Shown one piece after another: positions 26,417 through 33,868 of a DNA stretch of 64,000 nucleotides. Under the pieces are notes generated by a model that did not search any database, was not told where the DNA came from, and was given only the letters and a program-made list of their open reading frames with translations. A program made the position numbers and the translations under genes. The number at the start of each line of letters is the position of its first letter. The first letter of the stretch is position 1. The stretch is from Bacillota bacterium (GTDB lineage Bacteria > Bacillota > Clostridia > Lachnospirales > Bianqueaceae): assembly GCA_017442735.1 (NCBI GenBank), contig JAFRZE010000054.1:1-64000 (forward strand). The letters run 5' to 3'.

Positions 26417-28252
26417 ATGAAGAAATTTTTTGTGATTTTTCTTTCACTTCTGCTGGTGCTGACCGGATGTACGTCTCAGCCCAAACCCGAGACGGCGGTC
26501 CCGGCGGAAAACGATAAGTTCGAGCAGGCGCAGGCGCCTGAAGAAAGCTCCAAGCCTGCGGAAGAAAGCTCCAAGCCGACAGAAGAGAGTTCGGAAGTGA
26601 CCGAATCATCCGCTCCGACGACAGAAGCCGGCGCGTTTGACGGCGCCTATTCACTGGATCAGGCATTTTCGACGGCAGACGGTGTCGAGAGTCAGATCTA
26701 CTCCTATGCTGATTCTCAGGAACCGATGATTTATGCCGAAATCTCCGGCACTTCCTTCAAAATGATCAGCTATAGCGGTGATACCAACCTTGCTACGATC
26801 GATCAGACGACCGGAAAGGTTACTATGGGGGACGGAGAAGAACACCTGGATGCGACACTGGAAGATGGTTTGCTGTTGATGACCAGCAATGAGTATACTA
26901 TGAGGTACGTCTTCCGCAAGCTCGAAGGTGATGAAGCCGCCAGCATGAAGAAAGACTTCGAAGCCCGAGAGGCTGCATACGCCGAAGACAACTCTTCCAA
27001 GCCGGAAGAGTCTTCTAAGCCGGAGGAGTCTTCTCAGCCGGAGGAATCTTCCACGACGACCACAACGGTGGATAATGACAATATTCCGGAGATCGATAGT
27101 TATTACGGAACCCGCGCGACCGACGCCCAGCTGCCGATCACCGGATTCTATACACTGAAAACGGATTATTCACTCGAGTATATCGGTGTGATGACGAGCA
27201 ATCTGGACAAGACTTACGAGATCTACTTCTTTGTTTTCGGCTACGATAAAGACAATAATCTGATCGACAAGGTGTATGGCTATCAGTATGCGGCAGCGCC
27301 CGGTGATGATATCGCGATCTCCTGCTCCTGGTACAATGCGCAGGAGCCGGATCATGTGGCATATGCGGCCTACTATTACGACTATGACAACACGTACATA
27401 GCCTACGCGGATCAGATCGAGATCATCGTTTCGTTCCTGAGTGATCAGGTCGTAATGGAAGCCATCAACCATGGTGACAAGGTAGCGGAAACCGTTCTGG
27501 CCAATCTCCTGTTCTTCAACGACAAGGATGAATTCCAGGATTACAGATACTGTTATTTCGGGATCGATGGTCTGGCTCCCGGTGAGAGTGATGTGGAAGT
27601 CATCTATACCTGGGGTGAAGAATACGATTCTCTGATGCTTTATACCGGAGCCTATGCCAAGACAAGAACGACCAACGAGATCGTGGATCCGTCTGTGCTG
27701 GTTGTCAAGGCGGATTATGAATATATCGAATACGGCTGTATATATAAAGCGATCGTTGTGGAAAACACTTCGGATAAAAACCTGATCATTCCGGCGACCA
27801 TGGTCATTCGCGATGCAAATGGAACCGCGATCGGCTGCAGCTTTGAGACGATCGACGTTCTGGGTCCGGGAGAGACCACGATCATCCATGCCGGCACGAC
27901 CCCGGTGGAAGACGGTCCGGAAGTCGCCACCAAAGAGTATATGCTGAAACCTTATGAAACCACGTACTACGCGCCGGTCATCGGTGGACTGAGTGCTTCC
28001 ACGGCTCCGGCTGACGGGAGCAAGATCTCTGTTTCCGTGACGAACAGCGGAACGCTTGCCGCGAAATACGTGGAAGCCTATGTGGTCTTCTTTGACGCGT
28101 CCGGTACGGTGCTCGATATTGAATCTTCCTATGTCTCCGACTCGGATGGAGAGATCAAACCCGGCGCAACCGAGACCAAAGAAATTTGGGGACCTTCCTC
28201 CGGTTATGACCATGTCGAGATTTACTTCACGGGCTACGGAAAGACGGAATAA
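26417..28252 (+). CDS. Large surface lipoprotein of unknown function
   Basis: A 611-residue lipoprotein. The start is at ATG 26417 with AGGAGG 8 bases upstream; an in-frame ATG at 26396 lacks a site. The signal peptide ends in a lipobox LTGC. Two Glu/Ser/Pro-rich linkers with PEESSKP repeats (about 38-60 and 192-215) frame a first domain (about 70-180). The second half (about 225-610) is beta-rich and contains repeated segments of the kind KAxVVENTSDKNLIIPATMVI with late glycines, resembling extracellular FxLYD-like Ig domains. I do not recognise a function. It is a single-gene unit between the nucleotidase and the DUF6465 gene. Confidence 0.85.
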   Translation: MKKFFVIFLSLLLVLTGCTSQPKPETAVPAENDKFEQAQAPEESSKPAEESSKPTEESSEVTESSAPTTEAGAFDGAYSLDQAFSTADGVESQIYSYADSQEPMIYAEISGTSFKMISYSGDTNLATIDQTTGKVTMGDGEEHLDATLEDGLLLMTSNEYTMRYVFRKLEGDEAASMKKDFEAREAAYAEDNSSKPEESSKPEESSQPEESSTTTTTVDNDNIPEIDSYYGTRATDAQLPITGFYTLKTDYSLEYIGVMTSNLDKTYEIYFFVFGYDKDNNLIDKVYGYQYAAAPGDDIAISCSWYNAQEPDHVAYAAYYYDYDNTYIAYADQIEIIVSFLSDQVVMEAINHGDKVAETVLANLLFFNDKDEFQDYRYCYFGIDGLAPGESDVEVIYTWGEEYDSLMLYTGAYAKTRTTNEIVDPSVLVVKADYEYIEYGCIYKAIVVENTSDKNLIIPATMVIRDANGTAIGCSFETIDVLGPGETTIIHAGTTPVEDGPEVATKEYMLKPYETTYYAPVIGGLSASTAPADGSKISVSVTNSGTLAAKYVEAYVVFFDASGTVLDIESSYVSDSDGEIKPGATETKEIWGPSSGYDHVEIYFTGYGKTE

Positions 28253-28362
28253 TACCCGGATAAGCGCTTTTTGCCAAGTTTTGTGATATTTTTACGCAGT
28301 ATTTTGATATCATCCTCCCTTTGATCGAGGTAAAATACTGGAAGCCTGAATTGAGGAGTAGA

Positions 28363-28418
28363 ACAGGGGCATCCAGTGGCTGCAATCGTGAGCCCCTGTC
28401 TGAACCGCTGCGCGGTTC
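28363..28418 (+). promoter_or_regulatory. Two consecutive leader hairpins before the DUF6465 gene
   Basis: ACAGGGGC (28363-28370) pairs with GCCCCTGT (28392-28399) around a 21-base loop. Next, GAACCGC (28402-28408) pairs with GCGGTTC (28412-28418). No T tract follows. They may stabilise the mRNA or regulate it; no known family was recognised. Confidence 0.5.
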
Positions 28419-28446
28419 CCAAATATTTTGAGGAGGATATAGAATA

Positions 28447-28839
28447 ATGGCTACCAAGAAAGTTGTTAAAGAAGAAATCAAAGAGACTATAGAGAAAGTT
28501 GAAAAGACCGCAGAAGCTACCGCGAAAAAGGTAGAGAAGGCTGCTGAGACTACCGCTAAGAAGGCGACTACCGCTGCTAAGGCGACTGCCAAGAAAGCAA
28601 CCACTACCGCCAAGAAAGCTACCGCGACTGCCGAGAAGGCTGTCAAGGCTGTGACTCCGGAAGTTTTTGTTCAGTTCCAGGGCAAGGAAGTTCCTGTCGC
28701 TGAGCTCGTCGAGAAGGCGAAGGCTGCCTACAAGGAAGAGCATAAAGGTGTCGTCCGCGGCCTGAAGCTGTATGTGAAGCCGGAAGACAATGCCTGCTAC
28801 TATGTAGTCGGCGACGTCACCGGAAAGATCGAGCTGTAA
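28447..28839 (+). CDS. Histone-H1-like Lys/Ala-rich protein with DUF6465 domain
   Basis: A 130-residue basic protein. Residues 1-70 are Lys/Ala/Thr-rich repeats (ATAKKATT-like) resembling the tails of histone H1 and bacterial nucleoid proteins. The last 60 residues (from VFVQFQGKEVPV) form the DUF6465 domain, found in Clostridia. DNA binding is likely from composition; the domain's role is unknown. A GAGGAGG site precedes the ATG and a terminator follows, so the gene is monocistronic. Confidence 0.85.
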   Translation: MATKKVVKEEIKETIEKVEKTAEATAKKVEKAAETTAKKATTAAKATAKKATTTAKKATATAEKAVKAVTPEVFVQFQGKEVPVAELVEKAKAAYKEEHKGVVRGLKLYVKPEDNACYYVVGDVTGKIEL

Positions 28840-28880
28840 TCTTTCGATTTTGTCAGACTTTTGTTTCAACAGGTGAAAAG

Positions 28881-28918
28881 CTGCCGCATGGGGGATTTCC
28901 TGATGCGGCAGTTTTTTT
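28881..28918 (+). terminator. Terminator of the DUF6465 gene
   Basis: CTGCCGCAT (28881-28889) pairs with ATGCGGCAG (28903-28911), followed by seven T. Confidence 0.93.
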
Positions 28919-28928
28919 CAGAAACCTG

Positions 28929-28957
28929 TTGACAAGACGGGGGAAAGCCGTTATAAT
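28929..28957 (+). promoter_or_regulatory. Promoter of infC-rpmI-rplT
   Basis: Perfect TTGACA, 17-base spacer, perfect TATAAT, ahead of a 200-base leader. Confidence 0.9.
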
Positions 28958-28963
28958 ACCCTT

Positions 28964-29120
28964 TGCATTCAAAAACAAGTAGACGATCCGTTCTCACCTC
29001 ACGGCTTAATTGACTTAGTGAGTGTCCATAACATGCGAAATGACACCCAGTGTGGCAAACCCGGTATAGGTTAGCCATATCGGGATGATTGTGTGGCGGA
29101 TCCGAAAGGATTCGTTTTTT
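28964..29120 (+). promoter_or_regulatory. Leader of the infC operon with attenuator (L20-leader-like)
   Basis: The about 200-base untranslated leader ends in a terminator: CGGATCC, GAAA loop, GGATTCG (29097-29114) then TTTTTT (29115-29120), 41 bases before the start. In Bacillota a leader in this position binds ribosomal protein L20 and terminates transcription when L20 is in excess. Position and attenuator fit. I did not derive the full L20 binding fold. Confidence 0.75.
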
Positions 29121-29161
29121 GTTTTCTGATGTAAATCATACGCCTTAGGAGGTGCCAAACC

Positions 29162-29671
29162 ATTAGCGAAGTATTGATCAACGAAGAGATTCGTGAGCGT
29201 GAAGTCAGGCTCATTGACGAAGATGGCACGCAGATAGGAATCGTTCCTACCCAGAATGCCATGAACATGGCCATCGATAAGAACTTGGATCTGGTGATGA
29301 TCGCCCCCGGTTCCAAACCGCCGGTGTGTAAACTGATGGATTACAGCAAGTATCAGTTTGACCAGAAGAAGAAAGAGAAAGAAGCCCGTAAGAAACAGAA
29401 GACCATGGAAGTCAAGGAAGTACGCCTTTCACCGAATATCGGTGATCACGATTTCGAGGTCAAACGCAAGAATGCACAGAAGTTCCTGGAAGAGGGCAAT
29501 AAGGTCAAGGTCTCCGTTCGTTTCCGCGGACGTGAGATGACCCATACCGAGCTCGGACGGGATGTGCTGCTGAAATTTGCTGAGGGTATTTCCGATGTCA
29601 GCACGGTGGATAAGCCGGCGAAAATGGAAGGCCGCAGCATGGTAATGTTTTTAGCACCCAAACGCGGATAA
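29162..29671 (+). CDS. infC: Translation initiation factor IF-3, AUU start
   Basis: A 169-residue IF-3, which binds the 30S subunit and checks the start codon. The N-terminal domain has [16 protein letters not shown] and the C-terminal domain [20 protein letters not shown] and VRFRGREM. The start is placed at ATT 29162, because AGGAGG (29147-29152) is 9 bases away and the residues [11 protein letters not shown] match family N-termini. The next candidate, TTG 29174, is 21 bases from the site. AUU starts are known for infC and let IF-3 limit its own synthesis. Confidence 0.95.
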   Translation: MSEVLINEEIREREVRLIDEDGTQIGIVPTQNAMNMAIDKNLDLVMIAPGSKPPVCKLMDYSKYQFDQKKKEKEARKKQKTMEVKEVRLSPNIGDHDFEVKRKNAQKFLEEGNKVKVSVRFRGREMTHTELGRDVLLKFAEGISDVSTVDKPAKMEGRSMVMFLAPKRG

Positions 29672-29690
29672 TGAAAAGGAGAATAGTACT

Positions 29691-29888
29691 ATGCCGAAAT
29701 TCAAGACCAAGAGAGCTGCCGCAAAGCGCTTCAAAACCACTGGTACCGGAAAGCTGAAACGTTTCAAAGCTTACAAGTCCCATATCCTGACCAAGAAGAC
29801 CACCAAGAGAAAGAGAAATCTTCGTAAAGCCACGATGATGGATCAGACCAACGAGAAAGTGATGAAGAAGATCCTGCCTTATTCCTAA
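29691..29888 (+). CDS. rpmI: Ribosomal protein bL35
   Basis: A 65-residue, strongly basic protein with the bL35 signature [22 protein letters not shown] and a C-terminal KKILPYS. It lies 19 bases after infC with an AAGGAG site. It is part of the 50S subunit. The order infC-rpmI-rplT is the standard one. Confidence 0.97.
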   Translation: MPKFKTKRAAAKRFKTTGTGKLKRFKAYKSHILTKKTTKRKRNLRKATMMDQTNEKVMKKILPYS

Positions 29889-29928
29889 GGATCGGATCAA
29901 TAGTAAAGGTTTAAGGAGGATATAAAAA

Positions 29929-30282
29929 ATGGCAAGAGTTAAAGGTGCGTTAAACGCTCGTAAAAAACATAAAAGAGTCCTGACCCTGGCAAAGGGTTTC
30001 TACGGTGCCCGTTCCAAACAGTATAAGAGTGCGAAGGCTGCTGTCATGCACTCCATGGCTGATTCCTATGTCGGCCGCCGTCAGAGAAAGAGAGATTTCC
30101 GTCGTCTGTGGATCGCCCGTATCAACGCGGCATGCCATCTGAATGACATTTCCTACAGCCGTTTCATGAACGGTCTGAAGAAATCCGGCAGCGAGCTGAA
30201 CCGTAAGGTCCTGGCTGACATCGCTGTGAATGATCCCGCCGGCTTCACCGCTCTGGTCGAAACCGCAAAGGCGAATCTGTAA
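29929..30282 (+). CDS. rplT: Ribosomal protein bL20
   Basis: A 117-residue bL20 with the usual start [16 protein letters not shown] and the central [19 protein letters not shown] segment. It is needed for early 50S assembly and is the likely repressor acting on the leader at 28964-29120. A GGAGG site lies before the ATG. It ends the operon. Confidence 0.97.
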   Translation: MARVKGALNARKKHKRVLTLAKGFYGARSKQYKSAKAAVMHSMADSYVGRRQRKRDFRRLWIARINAACHLNDISYSRFMNGLKKSGSELNRKVLADIAVNDPAGFTALVETAKANL

Positions 30283-30289
30283 TGATGAA

Positions 30290-30323
30290 AAAGGCGCGGC
30301 CCTGTTCGGCTGCGCCTTTATGT
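30290..30323 (+). terminator. Terminator of infC-rpmI-rplT
   Basis: AAAGGCGC (30290-30297) pairs with GCGCCTTT (30312-30319) with an inner GCC/GGC step. The T tract is short. Confidence 0.7.
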
Positions 30324-30342
30324 TTAAAAGGAGTATTCCTTC

Positions 30343-32103
30343 ATGATTGAAAAAGAAACCAAGACCAGGATCTATGTGGTCGGCCATAAGAATCCGGATA
30401 CGGACTCGATCTGCTCAGCGCTTTCCTACGCGTATCTGAAGAACCAGCTCGCGGAGCGGGCGGAACATTTGATCGCCTCTTCCCAGGGCGACGCGGTGGA
30501 TCCGGCTTTGCTGCAGGAAGCGGGAAAATATTTTGTCGGCGCGCGCGCCGGCCAGGTGAACGCGGAAACGATGTTCGTCCTGAACCGGTTCCATCAGCGG
30601 ATCCCTCATTATCTGAACAACATCGGTACCCGGGTCTCGGATATGGAGATCCATGAAGTACCGGGCATCGACCGGAATATGTCGCTGAAGAAGGCGTGGG
30701 AACTGATGGCGTCGCTGAATGTCGTTACGCTGCCGGTCATCGATTCGGATGATCAGCTGGAAGGCATGATCACCATCAACGATATCGCCCTTTCATATAT
30801 GCAGGGACAGGACAGCAAGATGCTGGCCAAAGTCAGGACTTCCTACCGGAATATCCTGGAGACCCTGGATGCGGAAATGGTCGTGGGCGACCCGGAAGCC
30901 GTCTTTGAGGAAGGCGAAGTGGAGATCGCTACTGCCGCTCCCGAGGTAATGGAAGAGTATATCCAGCAGGGTGATATGGTTATCACGGGCAACCGGTATG
31001 AATCTCAGCTTTCCGCGATCGAATGCGGCGCGGGATGTGTGGTAGTCTGTCTGGGAGCCAAAGTGAGCAAAACGATCCGCAAGCTGGCGGAAGAAAACCA
31101 TTGCAAAGTGTTGGTCACGCCCTATGACACCTACCGCGTTGCGCGTCAGGTATCGCAGGCCATGCCGGTCTCAGCCTTCATGAAGACCGACGGACTGAAA
31201 CTGTTCCACCTGACGGACTATACCGATGATATCAAGGATACGATGATGTCTTCCCGGACCCGTGACTTTGCGGTACTGGATAAGGATGACAAGTACGTCG
31301 GACTGATCAGCCGAAGGAATTTCCTTGGGATCAAGAAGCGCGAGATCATCCTGGTGGACCACAATGAACGGTCCCAGGCCGTGGACAACATCGAATCGGC
31401 CGTGATCCTGGAGATCATCGATCATCACCGGATCGGATCGCTGGAGACCATGGAACCGGTCTATTTCCGCAATGAGCCCATCGGATGTACGGCGTCCATC
31501 GTTTATAAGATCTTCCGTGAGAAGAATGTGGAGATCATCCCGGACATCGCCGGACTTCTGCTGTCCGCGATCCTCTCGGATACGCTGATCTTCCGTTCGC
31601 CCACCTGTACGGATTTCGACCGTCAGGCGGCAGAAGCGCTGGCGAAGATCACCGGACTGGATCCGGAGACCTACGGCGCGCAGATGTTCGAGGCCGGATC
31701 CGACCTGAAAACGAAGACGCCGGAAGAGATCTTCTTCCAGGATTACAAGCGGTTCGAGTTCGGTGAGACGACCTTCTCTGTTTCGCAGATCAGCAGCATG
31801 AGCTATGATGAGCTTAGGAAGATCGAGAAGAAAGTCATGCCGTTCCTGGAGCGCCGGACGAAAGAACAGGCCGGGGAGAAGTTCTTCCTGGTTCTCACCA
31901 ACATCCTTGGTTCGTCCTCGAGGCTGGTCTGCTTCGGACCAGGCGCCGGCAATCTGGCGGAGGAAGCCTTCAAAGGCATCGCGGCGAAGCAGGAAGTCCT
32001 GAAGAAGGATGAAGAAATGCCGCCGATCACGGCCATGGAGCTTCCGGGCATGGTTTCCCGTAAGAAACAGCTGATCCCGCGGTTTATGGAAGCCCTGAAC
32101 TAA
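30343..32103 (+). CDS. Manganese-dependent inorganic pyrophosphatase with CBS and DRTGG domains
   Basis: A 586-residue family II pyrophosphatase of the CBS-containing type, common in Clostridia. Domains in order: DHH part 1 (YVVGHKNPDTDSICSA, about 5-20), first CBS (about 70-130), DRTGG region (about 140-245), second CBS (about 250-320), DHH part 2 (LVDHNERSQAV and LEIIDHHRIGS, about 335-365), and DHHA2 (from about 455). It splits pyrophosphate from biosynthesis. Adenine nucleotides binding the CBS pair regulate known relatives. It has its own AAGGAG site and no clear promoter in the 60-base gap after rplT. Confidence 0.94.
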   Translation: MIEKETKTRIYVVGHKNPDTDSICSALSYAYLKNQLAERAEHLIASSQGDAVDPALLQEAGKYFVGARAGQVNAETMFVLNRFHQRIPHYLNNIGTRVSDMEIHEVPGIDRNMSLKKAWELMASLNVVTLPVIDSDDQLEGMITINDIALSYMQGQDSKMLAKVRTSYRNILETLDAEMVVGDPEAVFEEGEVEIATAAPEVMEEYIQQGDMVITGNRYESQLSAIECGAGCVVVCLGAKVSKTIRKLAEENHCKVLVTPYDTYRVARQVSQAMPVSAFMKTDGLKLFHLTDYTDDIKDTMMSSRTRDFAVLDKDDKYVGLISRRNFLGIKKREIILVDHNERSQAVDNIESAVILEIIDHHRIGSLETMEPVYFRNEPIGCTASIVYKIFREKNVEIIPDIAGLLLSAILSDTLIFRSPTCTDFDRQAAEALAKITGLDPETYGAQMFEAGSDLKTKTPEEIFFQDYKRFEFGETTFSVSQISSMSYDELRKIEKKVMPFLERRTKEQAGEKFFLVLTNILGSSSRLVCFGPGAGNLAEEAFKGIAAKQEVLKKDEEMPPITAMELPGMVSRKKQLIPRFMEALN

Positions 32104-32115
32104 AAGGTGGCAGCA

Positions 32116-32616
32116 GTGGGGATCCCTAACGCTAAGAAATATCCGGACCGCGTAACGCTTGGACCGGACGGTGTTTACCGCTGGCACGCCGCGCTGAATG
32201 TCGAGGAGTCGAAGTATGTCCGCAAGGTCGTTCTGTTGACCGTAGGCGGGATCTGCGTCTTTCTGATGATCTTCGCCGCTGTGATCGGGATGGACGCGCC
32301 GGAAATGCTGTCCATGCTGCTGACCTGCGCTATTGCGATGGCCATCGCTCTGGCGATCTGCGCATTTGTCCGCCAGCCGGGATATCTGAAAAAGTATTAT
32401 GAGATGACCGAGCAGGCTGTCCTGCAGGTCAACCCCAAGCAGCGTTTCAGAGTGGACTTCTCGGAGATCAGAAAGGCGATCGTTTCGCCAAACAAGATCA
32501 CCTTATACCGCCGGGTGATCCGAATGGAGGTTCTGGTCCCCGCGGAGGACTACCAGATGGTCAAATTCCACATTCTGTCGCGGCTCGGACCCGGAACAGA
32601 AGTGATCTACAAATAA
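32116..32616 (+). CDS. Small membrane protein of unknown function
   Basis: A 166-residue protein (169 if the GTG at 32107 is used; the GTG at 32116 is preferred since AAGGTGG lies just before it). Two helices lie at about 40-60 and 65-85 (GGICVFLMIFAAVIG and MLLTCAIAMAIALAIC). The C-terminal 75 residues look like a bPH-type beta domain. It begins 12 bases after the pyrophosphatase and is followed by a terminator. No family was recognised. Confidence 0.75.
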   Translation: MGIPNAKKYPDRVTLGPDGVYRWHAALNVEESKYVRKVVLLTVGGICVFLMIFAAVIGMDAPEMLSMLLTCAIAMAIALAICAFVRQPGYLKKYYEMTEQAVLQVNPKQRFRVDFSEIRKAIVSPNKITLYRRVIRMEVLVPAEDYQMVKFHILSRLGPGTEVIYK

Positions 32617-32621
32617 GAATA

Positions 32622-32657
32622 CCGATCTGTCTCATTCTTTGGGATAGATCGGTTTTT
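32622..32657 (+). terminator. Terminator before the repeat array
   Basis: CCGATCT (32622-32628) pairs with AGATCGG (32646-32652) with a further weak inner stem, then TTTTTT. Confidence 0.85.
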
Positions 32658-32668
32658 TCTTTACTAAT

Positions 32669-32941
32669 TAGCAAGGCAAACAACATTTATAAACACACCT
32701 TTTTAACCCGGATAGCAAGGCCTACAGAGAAAAAGGCAAAATCTTGCCAATGCGTTAGCAAGATAAAGGCGAAAAACGGTCTCATCTTGCTAAGTGGTCA
32801 GGTTGATTTAACAAGGTAAGTCGATAAAAGCTAGAAACCTTGCTATACCCATAGCAAGATATGCATGAAAAACAGCTGCACCTTGCTACTGACAGACTGC
32901 TTGTTAGCAAGAAACCTTTGAAAACTCATAGGACCTTGCTA
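32669..32941. repeat. Array 1 of a 37-bp inverted-repeat element (six units)
   Basis: Six units, each exactly 37 bp, start at 32669, 32713, 32756, 32809, 32852 and 32905. Each begins with TAGCAAG (TAACAAG in unit 4) and ends with CTTGCTA (CTTGCCA in unit 2, a decayed CTTTTTA in unit 1). The inside 23 bases differ but keep an A-rich centre (GAAAAAC-like). Gaps between units are 7, 6, 16, 6 and 16 bases. Unit 3 forms a perfect 10-bp outer stem. The array fills the gap between convergent genes and is flanked by terminators on both sides. The same element recurs at 55349. Confidence 0.95.
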
Positions 32942-32967
32942 CTGCAGGATAGTTGTGAGAATTGAAA

Positions 32968-33003
32968 ACCCGCTGGCATAAAACCAGCGGGTAGCTTTTT
33001 TTC
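32968..33003. terminator. Two-way terminator after array 1
   Basis: ACCCGCTGG (32968-32976) pairs with CCAGCGGGT (32984-32992), with T's on the plus side and a short T run on the minus side. It probably serves the minus-strand phosphoribosyltransferase gene. Confidence 0.85.
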
Positions 33004-33017
33004 TGGGGATGCTCGGA

Positions 33018-33656
33018 TTACAGGCTTGAGATACCGTAGGTATTGACCAGCGCATCAAGCTTGAGGCCGGCTTTGCACATGGGGCACTCATAAGAAGGTT
33101 TGGAAATATAGTCATCGATGACATTGGCCGGGAAGATTGACTGTACGGGGAAACCACAGCAGGTATCTTCACGGGTGAAGATCGAGCAGACGCCCACGGT
33201 GGTACCGCGGTAGTACTGGATCGCTTCGACAGCGCCCTGTACGGTGAAACCGGTGGTGATGGAAGCCGCCAGGATCAGGACATGCTTGCCGACGATCATG
33301 GGAGCGGTGTTGTCACGGAAGATCAGCTGGGAACCGGTGGTATGCTCGGGGGTCGCGACATAGATGGTCTTGTGCTGGTTCATGTTGTGAAGACCATTCT
33401 TCGTCAGCTCGGAAGCCATGCAGGCGCCGATGACTTCGGTGCCGTCCAGGCAGAGAATGGTATCGATAATCGTCGAGGATTTGAACTTGCTCGCCAGTTC
33501 TATGGCCGCTTCACGCGCCTCAGAGAGGCGATGCTTGGTCATGGTCAGGTCAACATAATAATTGATATGGCTGTGGCTGGTAGCAAAGTGACCGTGTGCG
33601 ACACGCAGCGGAACGGTAGTTTCACGGGTAGGATACATAAACAACTGAAATGCCAT
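33018..33656 (-). CDS. Orotate-phosphoribosyltransferase-like enzyme
   Basis: A 212-residue PRTase-fold protein related to PyrE. The N-terminus (MYPTRETTVPLRVAHGHFA) and the segment IIDTILCLDGTEVIGA resemble orotate phosphoribosyltransferase-like proteins of Clostridia. The PRPP loop reads LILAASITTGFTVQGA, where classic enzymes have acidic residues before TTG, so activity is uncertain. A pair of cysteines near the C-terminus (YECPMCKAGLK) may bind metal. The start follows AGGAGA on the minus strand. It is divergent from metG. Confidence 0.75.
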   Translation of the reverse strand: MAFQLFMYPTRETTVPLRVAHGHFATSHSHINYYVDLTMTKHRLSEAREAAIELASKFKSSTIIDTILCLDGTEVIGACMASELTKNGLHNMNQHKTIYVATPEHTTGSQLIFRDNTAPMIVGKHVLILAASITTGFTVQGAVEAIQYYRGTTVGVCSIFTREDTCCGFPVQSIFPANVIDDYISKPSYECPMCKAGLKLDALVNTYGISSL

Positions 33657-33701
33657 GGTGTTGTCTCCTTTATTCTCATGGTGGTTACAGGGTTATACTT
33701 T

Positions 33702-33730
33702 AATATAACAGAAAGTTCTTTTTCAGTCAA
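33702..33730 (-). promoter_or_regulatory. Promoter of the phosphoribosyltransferase gene
   Basis: Minus strand: TTGACT (33725-33730), 17-base spacer, TATATT (33702-33707). Confidence 0.75.
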
Positions 33731-33792
33731 CTTATTTAAAGAGAAAGTGCCAAACAAGGCGAAGTTTGGGATGAATTAGCATTTCAGGAAAC

Positions 33793-33821
33793 TTGACAGA
33801 TGAGATACAAAAGGGTAAACT
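33793..33821 (+). promoter_or_regulatory. Promoter of metG-tatD
   Basis: TTGACA, 17-base spacer, TAAACT. A small hairpin (GAGGA/TCCTC, 33834-33847) lies in the leader; there is no T-box or SAM element. Confidence 0.75.
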
Positions 33822-33868
33822 ATGAAAGATTATAGAGGAAATGTCCTCTCACATTTGGAGGAATGACA

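Noticed and set aside
32669-32941. CRISPR array
   Set aside because: The parts that repeat are only 7-base ends while the inside varies, gaps are 6-16 bases (far shorter than spacers), and no cas gene is present. The same holds for 55349-55630.
33018-33656. Confident naming as pyrE
   Set aside because: The PRPP loop lacks the usual acidic pair and no other pyrimidine genes are nearby, so the symbol was left out.
33822-33868. T-box leader for metG
   Set aside because: The leader is only about 40 bases and lacks a T-box sequence or terminator.
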